DNA from: Rubellimicrobium arenae
GTDB lineage: Bacteria > Pseudomonadota > Alphaproteobacteria > Rhodobacterales > Rhodobacteraceae
Direction: 5' to 3'
Length of the DNA: 64,000 nucleotides
NCBI RefSeq assembly: GCF_017916275.1
Contig: NZ_JAFMST010000003.1
Span: 124,001-188,000 of the forward strand
The notes beneath the pieces were generated by a model. The model had not been told where the DNA came from. It was given only the letters and a program-made list of their open reading frames with translations, and did not search any database. The position numbers and the translations under genes were made by a program. Shown here one piece after another: positions 1-6,917 of this stretch. Numbering within the stretch: position 1 is the stretch's first letter; each line of letters opens with the position of its first letter.

Positions 1-1461
1 GTGCTGGCCGCTGGCCGTCGCGATGAACTTTTCGAAGATCTCGCGGCCCTTCTCCTCCAGCGACACGCCTTCAGAGACGATGTCGCCGCAGTTGACGTCC
101 ATGTCCTCGCTCATCCGGCCGTACATCTCGCTGTTGGTGGCGAGCTTGATGCAGGGCACCGGTTTGTAGCCCGACACCGAGCCGCGTCCTGTCGTGAACA
201 CGATCAGGTTCGCGCCCGAGGCGATCTGCCCGGTGACCGAGCAAGGGTCGTAGCCGGGCGAATCCATGTAGACGAAGCCGCGCTTGGTGATGGGCTCGCC
301 GAACTTGTAGACCTCGGTCAGCGGGGCCGTGCCGCCCTTGGCGACGGCGCCCAGCGATTTTTCAAGGATCGTGGTCAGGCCGCCCTTCTTGTTGCCGGGG
401 GAGGGGTTGTTGTCCATCTCGCCGCCGTTGCGGGCGGTGTAGTCCTCCCACCACTTGATGCGTTCGACGATCTTCTCGCCCACCTCGCGGGAGACGGCGC
501 GGCGGGTCAGCAGGTGCTCGGCCCCGTAGATCTCGGGCGTCTCGCTCAGGATCGTGGTGCCGCCATGGGCCACCAGCAGGTCCGAGGCCGCGCCCAGCGC
601 CGGGTTCGCGGTGATGCCGGAATAGCCGTCCGATCCGCCGCACTGCATCCCGATCACGAGGTGCTCCAGCCCCGCGGGCTCGCGCACGGCCTTGGCCGCC
701 GACTCGGCCATCTCGCGCAGGATCGCCACGCCCTTCTCGACGGTGCGGCGGGTGCCGCCGGTCTGCTGGATCGTCATATAGCGGAAGGCCCCATCGCCCC
801 GCATCCGGCCCTTGCCGATGAGGTCCGGCACCTGCATCACCTCGCAGCCCAGGCCGACCAGGAGGATGCCCGCGAAGTTCGGGTTCCTCGAATAGCCCTG
901 CAGCGTGCGGAACAGCGTCTCGTAACCTTCGTCCTTGCCGCTCATCCCGCAGCCGGTGCCGTGGACGATCGGCACGACGCCGTCGATGGCCGGGTTGTCG
1001 CGCAGCCACGGCTCCCGCTCGCAGGCTTCGGCGATGAAGCGGGCGACCGAGCCAGAGCAGTTCACAGAGGTGATGACGCCCAGGTAGTTCCGCGTGCCCA
1101 CCTGCCCGTCGGCGCGATGATAGCCGTCGAAGGTCCGTGTTTCGGTCACAAGGGGGAGGGGGCGGATGTCGGTGCCAAAGGCGTAATCGGTGTCGTGCGC
1201 CCCCATGCCGAGGTTGTGGCTATGCACATGCTCGCCGGGATGGATGGGCTGCGTGGCCGCGCCGATGATCTGGCCGTAGCGGATCACATTGCCCCCGGGC
1301 GCGATAGGCGCGACCGCGATCTTGTGGCCGCGCGGCACCGGGCCGGGGAGGGGCAGGCCCAGTTCGGGCAGGACCGTTCCGGCTGCGAGGTCGGCAAGCG
1401 CGATCACCACGTTGTCGGCCGGATGAAGGCGGATCGTGGCGGATGTCATCTGGTCGAGCAT
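1..1461 (-). CDS. UxaA family altronate/galactarate-type dehydratase (3' end cut by window edge)
   Basis: Predicted cytoplasmic sugar-acid dehydratase that removes water from an aldonate or aldarate to give a 2-keto-3-deoxy acid. An N-terminal SAF-like domain (about residues 8-80) is followed by the long UxaA catalytic region, with the conserved HGTGCG at 167-172 and VGTRNYLGVITSVNCSGS just before it. 487 codons are visible; family members are usually about 490-510 residues, so only a short C-terminal piece is missing. The ATG at 1461 follows a strong GGGGGAGGA ribosome site. It diverges from the GntR regulator at 1523 and shares the palindromic operator region. Altronate, galactarate and L-fuconate-like acids are all possible substrates; the sequence does not decide. 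Confidence 0.9.
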   Translation of the reverse strand, partial: MLDQMTSATIRLHPADNVVIALADLAAGTVLPELGLPLPGPVPRGHKIAVAPIAPGGNVIRYGQIIGAATQPIHPGEHVHSHNLGMGAHDTDYAFGTDIRPLPLVTETRTFDGYHRADGQVGTRNYLGVITSVNCSGSVARFIAEACEREPWLRDNPAIDGVVPIVHGTGCGMSGKDEGYETLFRTLQGYSRNPNFAGILLVGLGCEVMQVPDLIGKGRMRGDGAFRYMTIQQTGGTRRTVEKGVAILREMAESAAKAVREPAGLEHLVIGMQCGGSDGYSGITANPALGAASDLLVAHGGTTILSETPEIYGAEHLLTRRAVSREVGEKIVERIKWWEDYTARNGGEMDNNPSPGNKKGGLTTILEKSLGAVAKGGTAPLTEVYKFGEPITKRGFVYMDSPGYDPCSVTGQIASGANLIVFTTGRGSVSGYKPVPCIKLATNSEMYGRMSEDMDVNCGDIVSEGVSLEEKGREIFEKFIATASGQH

Positions 1462-1488
1462 GGGTCCTCCCCCTCTGGAGCCGGAACG

Positions 1489-1525
1489 TTGACTTGATTC
1501 GGCCTGTAGCTAACATGCTAGCATG
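1489..1525 (+). promoter_or_regulatory. sigma70-like promoter for the GntR gene, predicted leaderless start
   Basis: A -35 box TTGACT (1489-1494), a 16-bp spacer and a -10 box TAACAT (1511-1516) put the transcription start about 7 bp downstream, on or next to the A of the ATG at 1523. No ribosome site precedes this ATG, which fits a leaderless message. The -10 box lies inside the operator at 1510-1525, so bound regulator would block its own promoter. Box quality is seen directly; the start point is inferred. Confidence 0.5.
1510..1525. promoter_or_regulatory. Candidate GntR operator A
   Basis: CTAACATGCTAGCATG contains the perfect 12-bp palindrome CATGCTAGCATG (1514-1525). It lies between the divergent uxaA-like and gntR genes and recurs with 13 of 16 matches at 5837-5852, in the other divergent promoter of the cluster. 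GntR/FCD regulators usually bind short palindromes next to their own gene, so this is the likely binding site of the regulator at 1523. Confidence 0.55.
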
Positions 1526-2245
1526 CCGCAAGTCGTCCTTGAAACGCCGCTTCGCAAGGAAGCCCCGCTCCTTCGTCCCCTGGATGCCTTTCCAGGGTCG
1601 TTGTCACAGAAGGTCTACGCCTCGCTCAAGGAGGCGATCCTCGATCTCTCGCTGCGTCCGGGCGCGATCCTGCGGAAGGGAGAGGTCTGCGACGTGCTGG
1701 GCGTGTCGCGCAGCCCGGTTTCCGAGGCCGTGGCCCGCCTGGCGACCGAGGCGCTTGTGGATGTCGTGCCGCAGGCGGGGACCTTCGTGGCGAAGCTGTC
1801 CATGGAGGAGGTGCGCGAGGGAGCCTTCCTCCGCGAAGCCTTTGAACTGGCCGCCATCGAACTGGTGGCCCGCACCGCGACCGAGGAGCAACTCATCCTG
1901 CTCCGTCGGAACCTGCGTCTTCAGGAGGGCGCCGTCGAGGACGGCGACTTCAAGGGATTCTACGTTGCAGACGCGCAGTTCCATGAACTGATCCTGTCCT
2001 TCACCGGACATCGGAGGTTGCCGGCGCTGTCCCGGACGGCCTGGGTTCACGTGGACCGCGCGCGTCGGCTCCTGCTGCCGACGCCCGGGCGTGTCCAGGA
2101 GACCCTCGAGGAGCACCGCGCCATCGTCGCGGCCCTCGAGGCGCGCGATCCGGTGGCCGCGCGCGAGGCCACGCGCGTGCACCTGAACCAGCTCGTCACA
2201 CGGTTGGAATCACTCGTGTCGGAGCGGTCGGACCTGTTCGCCTGA
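1523..2245 (+). CDS. GntR family transcriptional regulator (FadR/FCD type)
   Basis: DNA-binding regulator of 240 residues. A winged helix-turn-helix lies at about residues 26-92 with the recognition helix near 60-74 (LGVSRSPVSEAVARL). The C-terminal all-helical FCD ligand domain is at about 100-228 and carries the Asp/His residues (around DAQFHELIL, then two later His) that bind metal in this class. Length is normal. The effector is probably an intermediate of the neighbouring sugar-acid pathway. The start is the ATG at 1523, which has no Shine-Dalgarno but coincides with a predicted transcription start. The gene is convergent with the FGGY kinase. Confidence 0.92.
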   Translation: MPQVVLETPLRKEAPLLRPLDAFPGSLSQKVYASLKEAILDLSLRPGAILRKGEVCDVLGVSRSPVSEAVARLATEALVDVVPQAGTFVAKLSMEEVREGAFLREAFELAAIELVARTATEEQLILLRRNLRLQEGAVEDGDFKGFYVADAQFHELILSFTGHRRLPALSRTAWVHVDRARRLLLPTPGRVQETLEEHRAIVAALEARDPVAAREATRVHLNQLVTRLESLVSERSDLFA

Positions 2246-2275
2246 GCCCGGGCGGATCCGGCCCTGCGGAGTTCG

Positions 2276-2296
2276 CCCGTCCTCTCGGGGGACGGG
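2276..2296. terminator. Hairpin between convergent gntR and FGGY kinase genes
   Basis: CCCGTCC (2276-2282) pairs with GGACGGG (2290-2296) across a 7-nt loop, 30 bp after the gntR stop. There is no T-run, so it may act only weakly. A 10-bp direct repeat GCTGACGTCT (2381-2390 and 2396-2405) lies further along the same gap. Confidence 0.35.
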
Positions 2297-2427
2297 TCGC
2301 TGCGGGAGCCATTCTCCGCAAGGCAGGCGAACAGGTGCGTGCCGGTTCCCGCATCCGCCAGCGCCCCCGCCCTTTGGGCAGCTGACGTCTGCGGGGCTGA
2401 CGTCTTGGGGTGTGCGACCTGCCGGAG

Positions 2428-3906
2428 TCAGGCGCTGAGGTCCCTCATGATGTCCTTGGTCTGGTCGTAAAGGCGACGGAACAGCGGATAGAGCCTCGCG
2501 TACTCCGGAAGATCGCGCGGCTGCACCACGCGCTCGGCCGGATTCCAGAGGTCGATGTCCGCCGGCTCGGCCGCGCCGATGGCCAGGGCAGCCAGGAACG
2601 CATCGCCATAAGCCGCCCCGGTGGTCACGGCGCGAAGGTCCTGCGGAAGGCCGGTCAGGTCCGAGGTCGCCTGGAGCCAGACGCCCGTCCTGGTGCCGCC
2701 ACCCACGGCCATGACGCGCGACGGGGCGGCTCCGGCCTCGCGATAGGTGTCCACGATATGCCGGGTCGCCGCAGCGATCCCCTCGAGGCAGGCGCGGTAC
2801 AAATCGCCGCGCGTATGCGTCAGGTCCATCCCGAAGAACACGCCACGCGCCCTTGGGTCATGGATCGGAGTCCGCTCGCCCGAGAAGTAGGGCAGGCAGA
2901 TGAGCCCCCGCGCGCCGGGCGGCGAGGCTTCGGCCTCCGCCGCCAGGGTGGTGAAGGCTTCGTCGCGGGGAAGGCCGGGTGCGATGACCTCGCGAAACCA
3001 TTGGGTCAGGGTGCCGGAGGTGGCCAATCCGGCCTGAGCGGCCCACGGGCCCGGGAACAGCCAGGGCGACGTCCAGAGCCGGGCGTCCCGGACCCGTTCC
3101 GCCGTGATCTCGATGACATAGACGGTCGAGCCGTACATCAGCATCAGGTCGCCCGGACGGGTCACCCCGACCGAAACGGCCTCGGCGGCGGCATCGATGG
3201 TTCCCACGGTGACCGGAGTGCCTTCGGGAAGTCCCGTGGCTTCGGCCGCGTCGCGCCTCACGCCGCCCGCGATCTCGGTCGTCCAGAGAAGCCGCGGCAA
3301 CTGTCTTCGGTGGCAGATGCCGAACAGGTCCTCGCCCCAGTCGCCAGCCTCCATGTCGTAAAGAGGCGCCCAACTGGCCGCCGAATAGCGATCCATGGCA
3401 TGGACGCCGGTCAGGCGCTCCAAGATGAACGAGGTCGAGGTGTGGAGGCGCGCGGTGCGGACCCAGGTTTCGGGCTCGTTCCTTTGAAGCCACAGGACTT
3501 TGGGGCCGACCGCCTGCGACGTGAGGGAGGTTCCCGCGCGGGACAGGATGGCCTCGGCCCCGATCCGAGCGGTCAGTTCGTCGATCTCGGCGCTGGCTCG
3601 TGTGTCGACACCATAAAGGATGCCGTTGCGGAGCGGGACGCCCCCCGCATCCACGGGCAGGCAGCAGGGGCCGATGGCGCTGATCGCCAGAGCCGCCACC
3701 CGCGCGTCCGGAGCCTGGGCAAGAAGCGCGCGCGACAGGGCCACCGTATCGCCCCACCAATCCTCCTCGGCCCGATGCTCGGCCCACCCCGGGCGGGGAA
3801 CCAGCATGTCGTGAGGGCGCCGGGCCTGGGCAAGGATGCGCCCGTCCTCGACCAGCACGCCCTTCGATTCGAAGGTGCCGATATCGATGCCCATGGTGAC
3901 GGTCAT
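2428..3906 (-). CDS. FGGY family carbohydrate kinase
   Basis: ATP-dependent sugar kinase of 492 residues with the two-domain actin-like fold. The N-terminal phosphate loop MGIDIGTFESKG starts at residue 5 and PGWAEHRAEEDWW follows near 45. The putative catalytic Asp sits in YGVDTRASAEID. The C-terminal domain has the nucleotide-binding GGGTRTGVWLQ near residue 400. The ATG at 3906 overlaps the M42 gene stop (ATGA), so it is the third gene of the BtpA-M42-kinase operon. The family includes xylulokinase, ribulokinase and L-fuculokinase; the residues visible do not settle the sugar. Given the dehydratase and aldose dehydrogenase alongside, a keto-deoxy acid or ketose is plausible. Confidence 0.9.
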   Translation of the reverse strand: MTVTMGIDIGTFESKGVLVEDGRILAQARRPHDMLVPRPGWAEHRAEEDWWGDTVALSRALLAQAPDARVAALAISAIGPCCLPVDAGGVPLRNGILYGVDTRASAEIDELTARIGAEAILSRAGTSLTSQAVGPKVLWLQRNEPETWVRTARLHTSTSFILERLTGVHAMDRYSAASWAPLYDMEAGDWGEDLFGICHRRQLPRLLWTTEIAGGVRRDAAEATGLPEGTPVTVGTIDAAAEAVSVGVTRPGDLMLMYGSTVYVIEITAERVRDARLWTSPWLFPGPWAAQAGLATSGTLTQWFREVIAPGLPRDEAFTTLAAEAEASPPGARGLICLPYFSGERTPIHDPRARGVFFGMDLTHTRGDLYRACLEGIAAATRHIVDTYREAGAAPSRVMAVGGGTRTGVWLQATSDLTGLPQDLRAVTTGAAYGDAFLAALAIGAAEPADIDLWNPAERVVQPRDLPEYARLYPLFRRLYDQTKDIMRDLSA

Positions 3907-5006
3907 GCGTCGCGCTCCAGCCTGAGGTCGGGATCGATGCGGCCCAGCGCCGCCACGATCAGCCGGGCCAGCGCGTCGAGATCGCGCAGGTCGCAGACCT
4001 CCAGCGCCGAATGGGAATGCCGCATGGGAAAGCCCAAGTCGATCGACGCCACGCCCCCGCCGACGGTCTGGACGTAGCTCAGGTCCGTCAGCACCCCGAC
4101 CTGCGCCGACCGCTGGAGAGGCATCCCCTCGGCCTCGGCCGTCCGCTCCATCAGCCGCACCAGCGCCGGGTGCGGGATGACTCCGTTCAGCGTCCCGCGC
4201 CCATGGAAGGAATAGAGCGACATGCCCGGGCCGCCGCCCAGCGCCATCTCGCCCCGGTCGGCCATGTCGGGGGTGTCGGTGGCGAGCATGAGGTCGATCT
4301 GGATGGCGATATCGGGCTGAAGGACCTGCGCCGCGACCACGGCGCCGCGGAGGTTGAACTCCTCCTGCACGGACCAGACCAGATGGACGGTGGGACCGCC
4401 CCGCCGATCCTTCAGGACCCGCGTCACATCGAGGAGGACGGCGCAGCCGGCGCGGTCGTCCACCGCCGTCCCGGCGAGGCGATCGTTGGCCAGCGGCAGG
4501 ACGCGCGGCAGGTAGACCACTGGGGTGCCGATGCGGATGCCCGCGGCCTCGACCGCCGCCTTGGACCCGTGCCCGGTGTCGATGCGGATCTCGGGCGTCG
4601 TGGGGACGGCGTACTTTTCGCCGGGCGGGGTGGCGTGGTGGGATTTGACCGTGATGACCCCCGGCACGTCCGGGTGGCCGGCAGGACAAAGAAGGACGGC
4701 CTGCGCCAGCATGGCCTTCTCGGCGACGCCGCCCATCCGCTCCACCCGGATCATCCCGTCGGGTTCGACCTTGCGAACGAAGAACCCGAGCTGATCCATG
4801 TGGGTGAAGACCATGACCGACGGCAGCGTCGGGTCCCCCTCCAGCGTGACGATGAGGTTGCCCAGGCGGTCGGTGTGCGACGCCATGTGCAGCGCCCCGA
4901 GCCGTTCCCGCAGCCAGGCCGCCACCCGCTCTTCATGCCCTGACAGGCCAGGCAGGAGGCAGAGCGCCGTCACGTCCTCGCGCAGGGTCGAGGGCGCCGG
5001 GCTCAT
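3903..5006 (-). CDS. M42 family metallohydrolase (FrvX/SgcX-like)
   Basis: Dinuclear metal hydrolase of 367 residues, homologous to glutamyl aminopeptidase/deblocking peptidase. All expected ligands are visible: H69 and D71 in FTHMDQLGF, D183 in AVDDRAG, the catalytic and metal Glu pair E215/E216 in SVQEEFNLRG, D244 in ATDTPD, and a C-terminal His at 330-332. It is therefore likely active, but in operons with BtpA-type proteins and sugar kinases the substrate may be a glycoside-linked or acylated compound rather than a peptide. E. coli SgcX in the sgc cluster is the nearest named parallel. It overlaps both neighbours by ATGA (3903-3906 and 5003-5006), so translation is coupled. Confidence 0.88.
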   Translation of the reverse strand: MSPAPSTLREDVTALCLLPGLSGHEERVAAWLRERLGALHMASHTDRLGNLIVTLEGDPTLPSVMVFTHMDQLGFFVRKVEPDGMIRVERMGGVAEKAMLAQAVLLCPAGHPDVPGVITVKSHHATPPGEKYAVPTTPEIRIDTGHGSKAAVEAAGIRIGTPVVYLPRVLPLANDRLAGTAVDDRAGCAVLLDVTRVLKDRRGGPTVHLVWSVQEEFNLRGAVVAAQVLQPDIAIQIDLMLATDTPDMADRGEMALGGGPGMSLYSFHGRGTLNGVIPHPALVRLMERTAEAEGMPLQRSAQVGVLTDLSYVQTVGGGVASIDLGFPMRHSHSALEVCDLRDLDALARLIVAALGRIDPDLRLERDA

Positions 5007-5809
5007 CGGGCGGCCCGGGCACGGTCCATGAAGGCCCGGGCGCGGTCGGGATCCACCGCGTTCCAGGTGTGCCCGTCCACCTTGAGCGCGGAGCCCACGA
5101 CGCAGCCGTCGGCGATCCGCAGCACCTCGGCCACGGTGTCGTGCCTGACGCCCGTGTTGGCCAGGACGGGGGTGGTCGGCAGCACGCGCTTCACGCCCTC
5201 GAGGTCCTCCATCCGCGCGGCCTCGCCGGTGATCTGGCCGGACACGAGCACCGCGTCGGGGATGGAGGAGAACACCGCGGACCGCGCCCGGTCGGGCAGG
5301 GGACGGCGGTCCTGGCTGTCGGCGAACTCGGCGCTGACGTTGTAGAGCATGGCGCAGTCAGGCCGGCCCAGGCGGTTGCGGTAGCGCATGGCTTGGCCGG
5401 CGTCGGGCGCCCAGACGCCCATGTCCGAGGCATAGGTGCCGGTGAAGATCTCGCGCACGAAGGAGGCCCCCGTCGCGGCGGCGAGCGCGACCGTCGACAT
5501 CGGATCCCAGAGCACGTTCACGCCGAAAGGCACCGTGATCTCGGGCCTCAGGCGGCCGATGACATAGGCCATGGTGGCGGTCGATGCGGTGTCCACCTTG
5601 AACTCGTAGGGGCGGTCGTTCTCGTTGCCGAACATCACCGCGTCCACGCCTGCCGCCTGCAGGGCCTGAAGGTCGGCCCGGGCATCCTCGATCAGGCCCT
5701 CGACCCCGCGCGATTCATCGTGGAGGGGAGCGCCCGGCAACGCGCCCAGATGCACCATGGCGATCACCGGCTTGCCCGGACCAAAGACCCGGCGGAACGT
5801 TTCGGTCAT
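5003..5809 (-). CDS. BtpA/SgcQ family TIM-barrel protein
   Basis: 268-residue protein of the BtpA family, typified by cyanobacterial BtpA (photosystem I biogenesis) and E. coli SgcQ. Recognisable stretches are the N-terminal VIAMVHLGALPGAP, the central PFGVNVLWDP and the C-terminal VLANTGVRHDTV and VGSALKVDG, typical of a phosphate-binding beta/alpha barrel. The reaction is unknown. It is first in the operon, with the ATG at 5809 and GGGGAGG about 12 nt upstream. Its co-transcription with an M42 protein and a sugar kinase matches the E. coli sgc arrangement and suggests a role on a sugar-derived phosphoester or aldol compound (inference). Confidence 0.88.
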   Translation of the reverse strand: MTETFRRVFGPGKPVIAMVHLGALPGAPLHDESRGVEGLIEDARADLQALQAAGVDAVMFGNENDRPYEFKVDTASTATMAYVIGRLRPEITVPFGVNVLWDPMSTVALAAATGASFVREIFTGTYASDMGVWAPDAGQAMRYRNRLGRPDCAMLYNVSAEFADSQDRRPLPDRARSAVFSSIPDAVLVSGQITGEAARMEDLEGVKRVLPTTPVLANTGVRHDTVAEVLRIADGCVVGSALKVDGHTWNAVDPDRARAFMDRARAAR

Positions 5810-5836
5810 ATGCTTTACTCGCCTCCCCTGCGGTGA

Positions 5837-5852
5837 CTAGCATGTCAGCATG
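5837..5852. promoter_or_regulatory. Candidate GntR operator B
   Basis: CTAGCATGTCAGCATG matches operator A (1510-1525) at 13 of 16 positions, including the CATG and GCATG half sites at the same spacing. It lies between the divergent btpA-like (5809) and aldo/keto reductase (5865) genes, immediately before the ribosome site of the latter. It predicts joint control of both promoters by the GntR regulator. Confidence 0.5.
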
Positions 5853-5864
5853 AGGGGGGACGGG

Positions 5865-6866
5865 ATGCAACTGACCACGCGACACCACGCCAAGAGCGGA
5901 CTGACCTTCACCGAACTGGGGCTGGGCACCGCGCCCCTTGCCAACCTGTACCGCGCCATCCCCGACGAGGATGCGCGCGCCGTCATGGAGACCGCCTGGG
6001 CCGGTGGCGTGCGCCACTTCGACACGGCGCCGCTCTACGGGCCCGGTCTGGCCGAAACCCGTCTCAATCCATTCCTCCGGGGCAAGCCGCGCGAGGAGTT
6101 CGTCCTGGCCAGCAAGGTCGGGCGCTGGCTGCGCCCCACGACCTACGACCAGCGCGAAGGCCACGGCAGATGGTTCGAGGTTCCGTCCCGGACGGGCGTC
6201 TACGACTACTCCTATGATGGCGTGAGGCGCTCGGTGGAGTTCTCGCTCGAGCGGTTGGGCGTGGACCGGATCGACATCCTGCACGCCCATGATCTCGATG
6301 TGTGGACCCACGGCTCGCAGGAGGCGCTGGATGGCTGGCTCGACCAGTTCATCTCGGGCGGGCATCGGGCGCTGCACGAGATGCGCGCCCAAGGGATGAT
6401 CCGCGCCATCGGCTTGGGCGTCAACGACTGGCGCATCGCCCAATGGCTGGCCGAGCGCGCGGACCTGGACGTCATCCTCCTGGCGGGGCGCTACACGCTG
6501 CTGGAACAGGAGGCGGCCGCATCGTTCCTGCCGCTCTGCGTCCAGAAGGGGATCGGCGTCATCATCGGCGGCCCCTACAATTCCGGGGTCCTCGCCGGGC
6601 AGGAGCACTACGACTACGACCGGGTCCCTCCCGAGGTGGCCGACCGCGCGCGACGGCTCCGGGCCGTCTGCGACAGCCACGGCGTGCGGCTTGTCCATGC
6701 CGCGTTCCGCTATCCCCTGCGCCACCCGGCCGTGCTGTCGGTGATCCCGGGAAGCCAGACGGTCGAGGAGATGGAGGACAACCTGCAGGCGGCCCGTGCG
6801 ACCCTCCCCGAGGCGCTCTGGTCCGACCTTGCGTCGCAGGGCCTCATCCCTCCGGAGGAGGGTTGA
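5865..6866 (+). CDS. Aldo/keto reductase, L-fucose (D-threo-aldose 1-) dehydrogenase type
   Basis: 333-residue NAD(P)-dependent oxidoreductase that in this subfamily oxidises the anomeric carbon of sugars such as L-fucose to the lactone. The AKR tetrad is present: D53 and Y58 (HFDTAPLYGPG), K84 (LASKVGR) and H140 (DILHAHD). The C-terminal cofactor segment SVIPGSQTVEEMEDN is intact. I chose the ATG at 5865 because AGGGGGGA stands 5 nt before it; an upstream in-frame ATG at 5850 lies inside operator B. With the UxaA dehydratase and the kinase it could supply lactone, acid, keto-deoxy acid and phosphate in turn (inference). Confidence 0.9.
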   Translation: MQLTTRHHAKSGLTFTELGLGTAPLANLYRAIPDEDARAVMETAWAGGVRHFDTAPLYGPGLAETRLNPFLRGKPREEFVLASKVGRWLRPTTYDQREGHGRWFEVPSRTGVYDYSYDGVRRSVEFSLERLGVDRIDILHAHDLDVWTHGSQEALDGWLDQFISGGHRALHEMRAQGMIRAIGLGVNDWRIAQWLAERADLDVILLAGRYTLLEQEAAASFLPLCVQKGIGVIIGGPYNSGVLAGQEHYDYDRVPPEVADRARRLRAVCDSHGVRLVHAAFRYPLRHPAVLSVIPGSQTVEEMEDNLQAARATLPEALWSDLASQGLIPPEEG

Positions 6867-6917
6867 CCCCTTCCGGAACAGGAGCCACATCCTGAGCGGG
6901 ACAGGCGGGAGACGGGG

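Noticed and set aside
1-1497. Long plus-strand open frame opposite the UxaA-like gene
   Set aside because: It is the high-GC antisense shadow of the dehydratase gene; the minus-strand translation shows clear family motifs and the plus-strand one does not.
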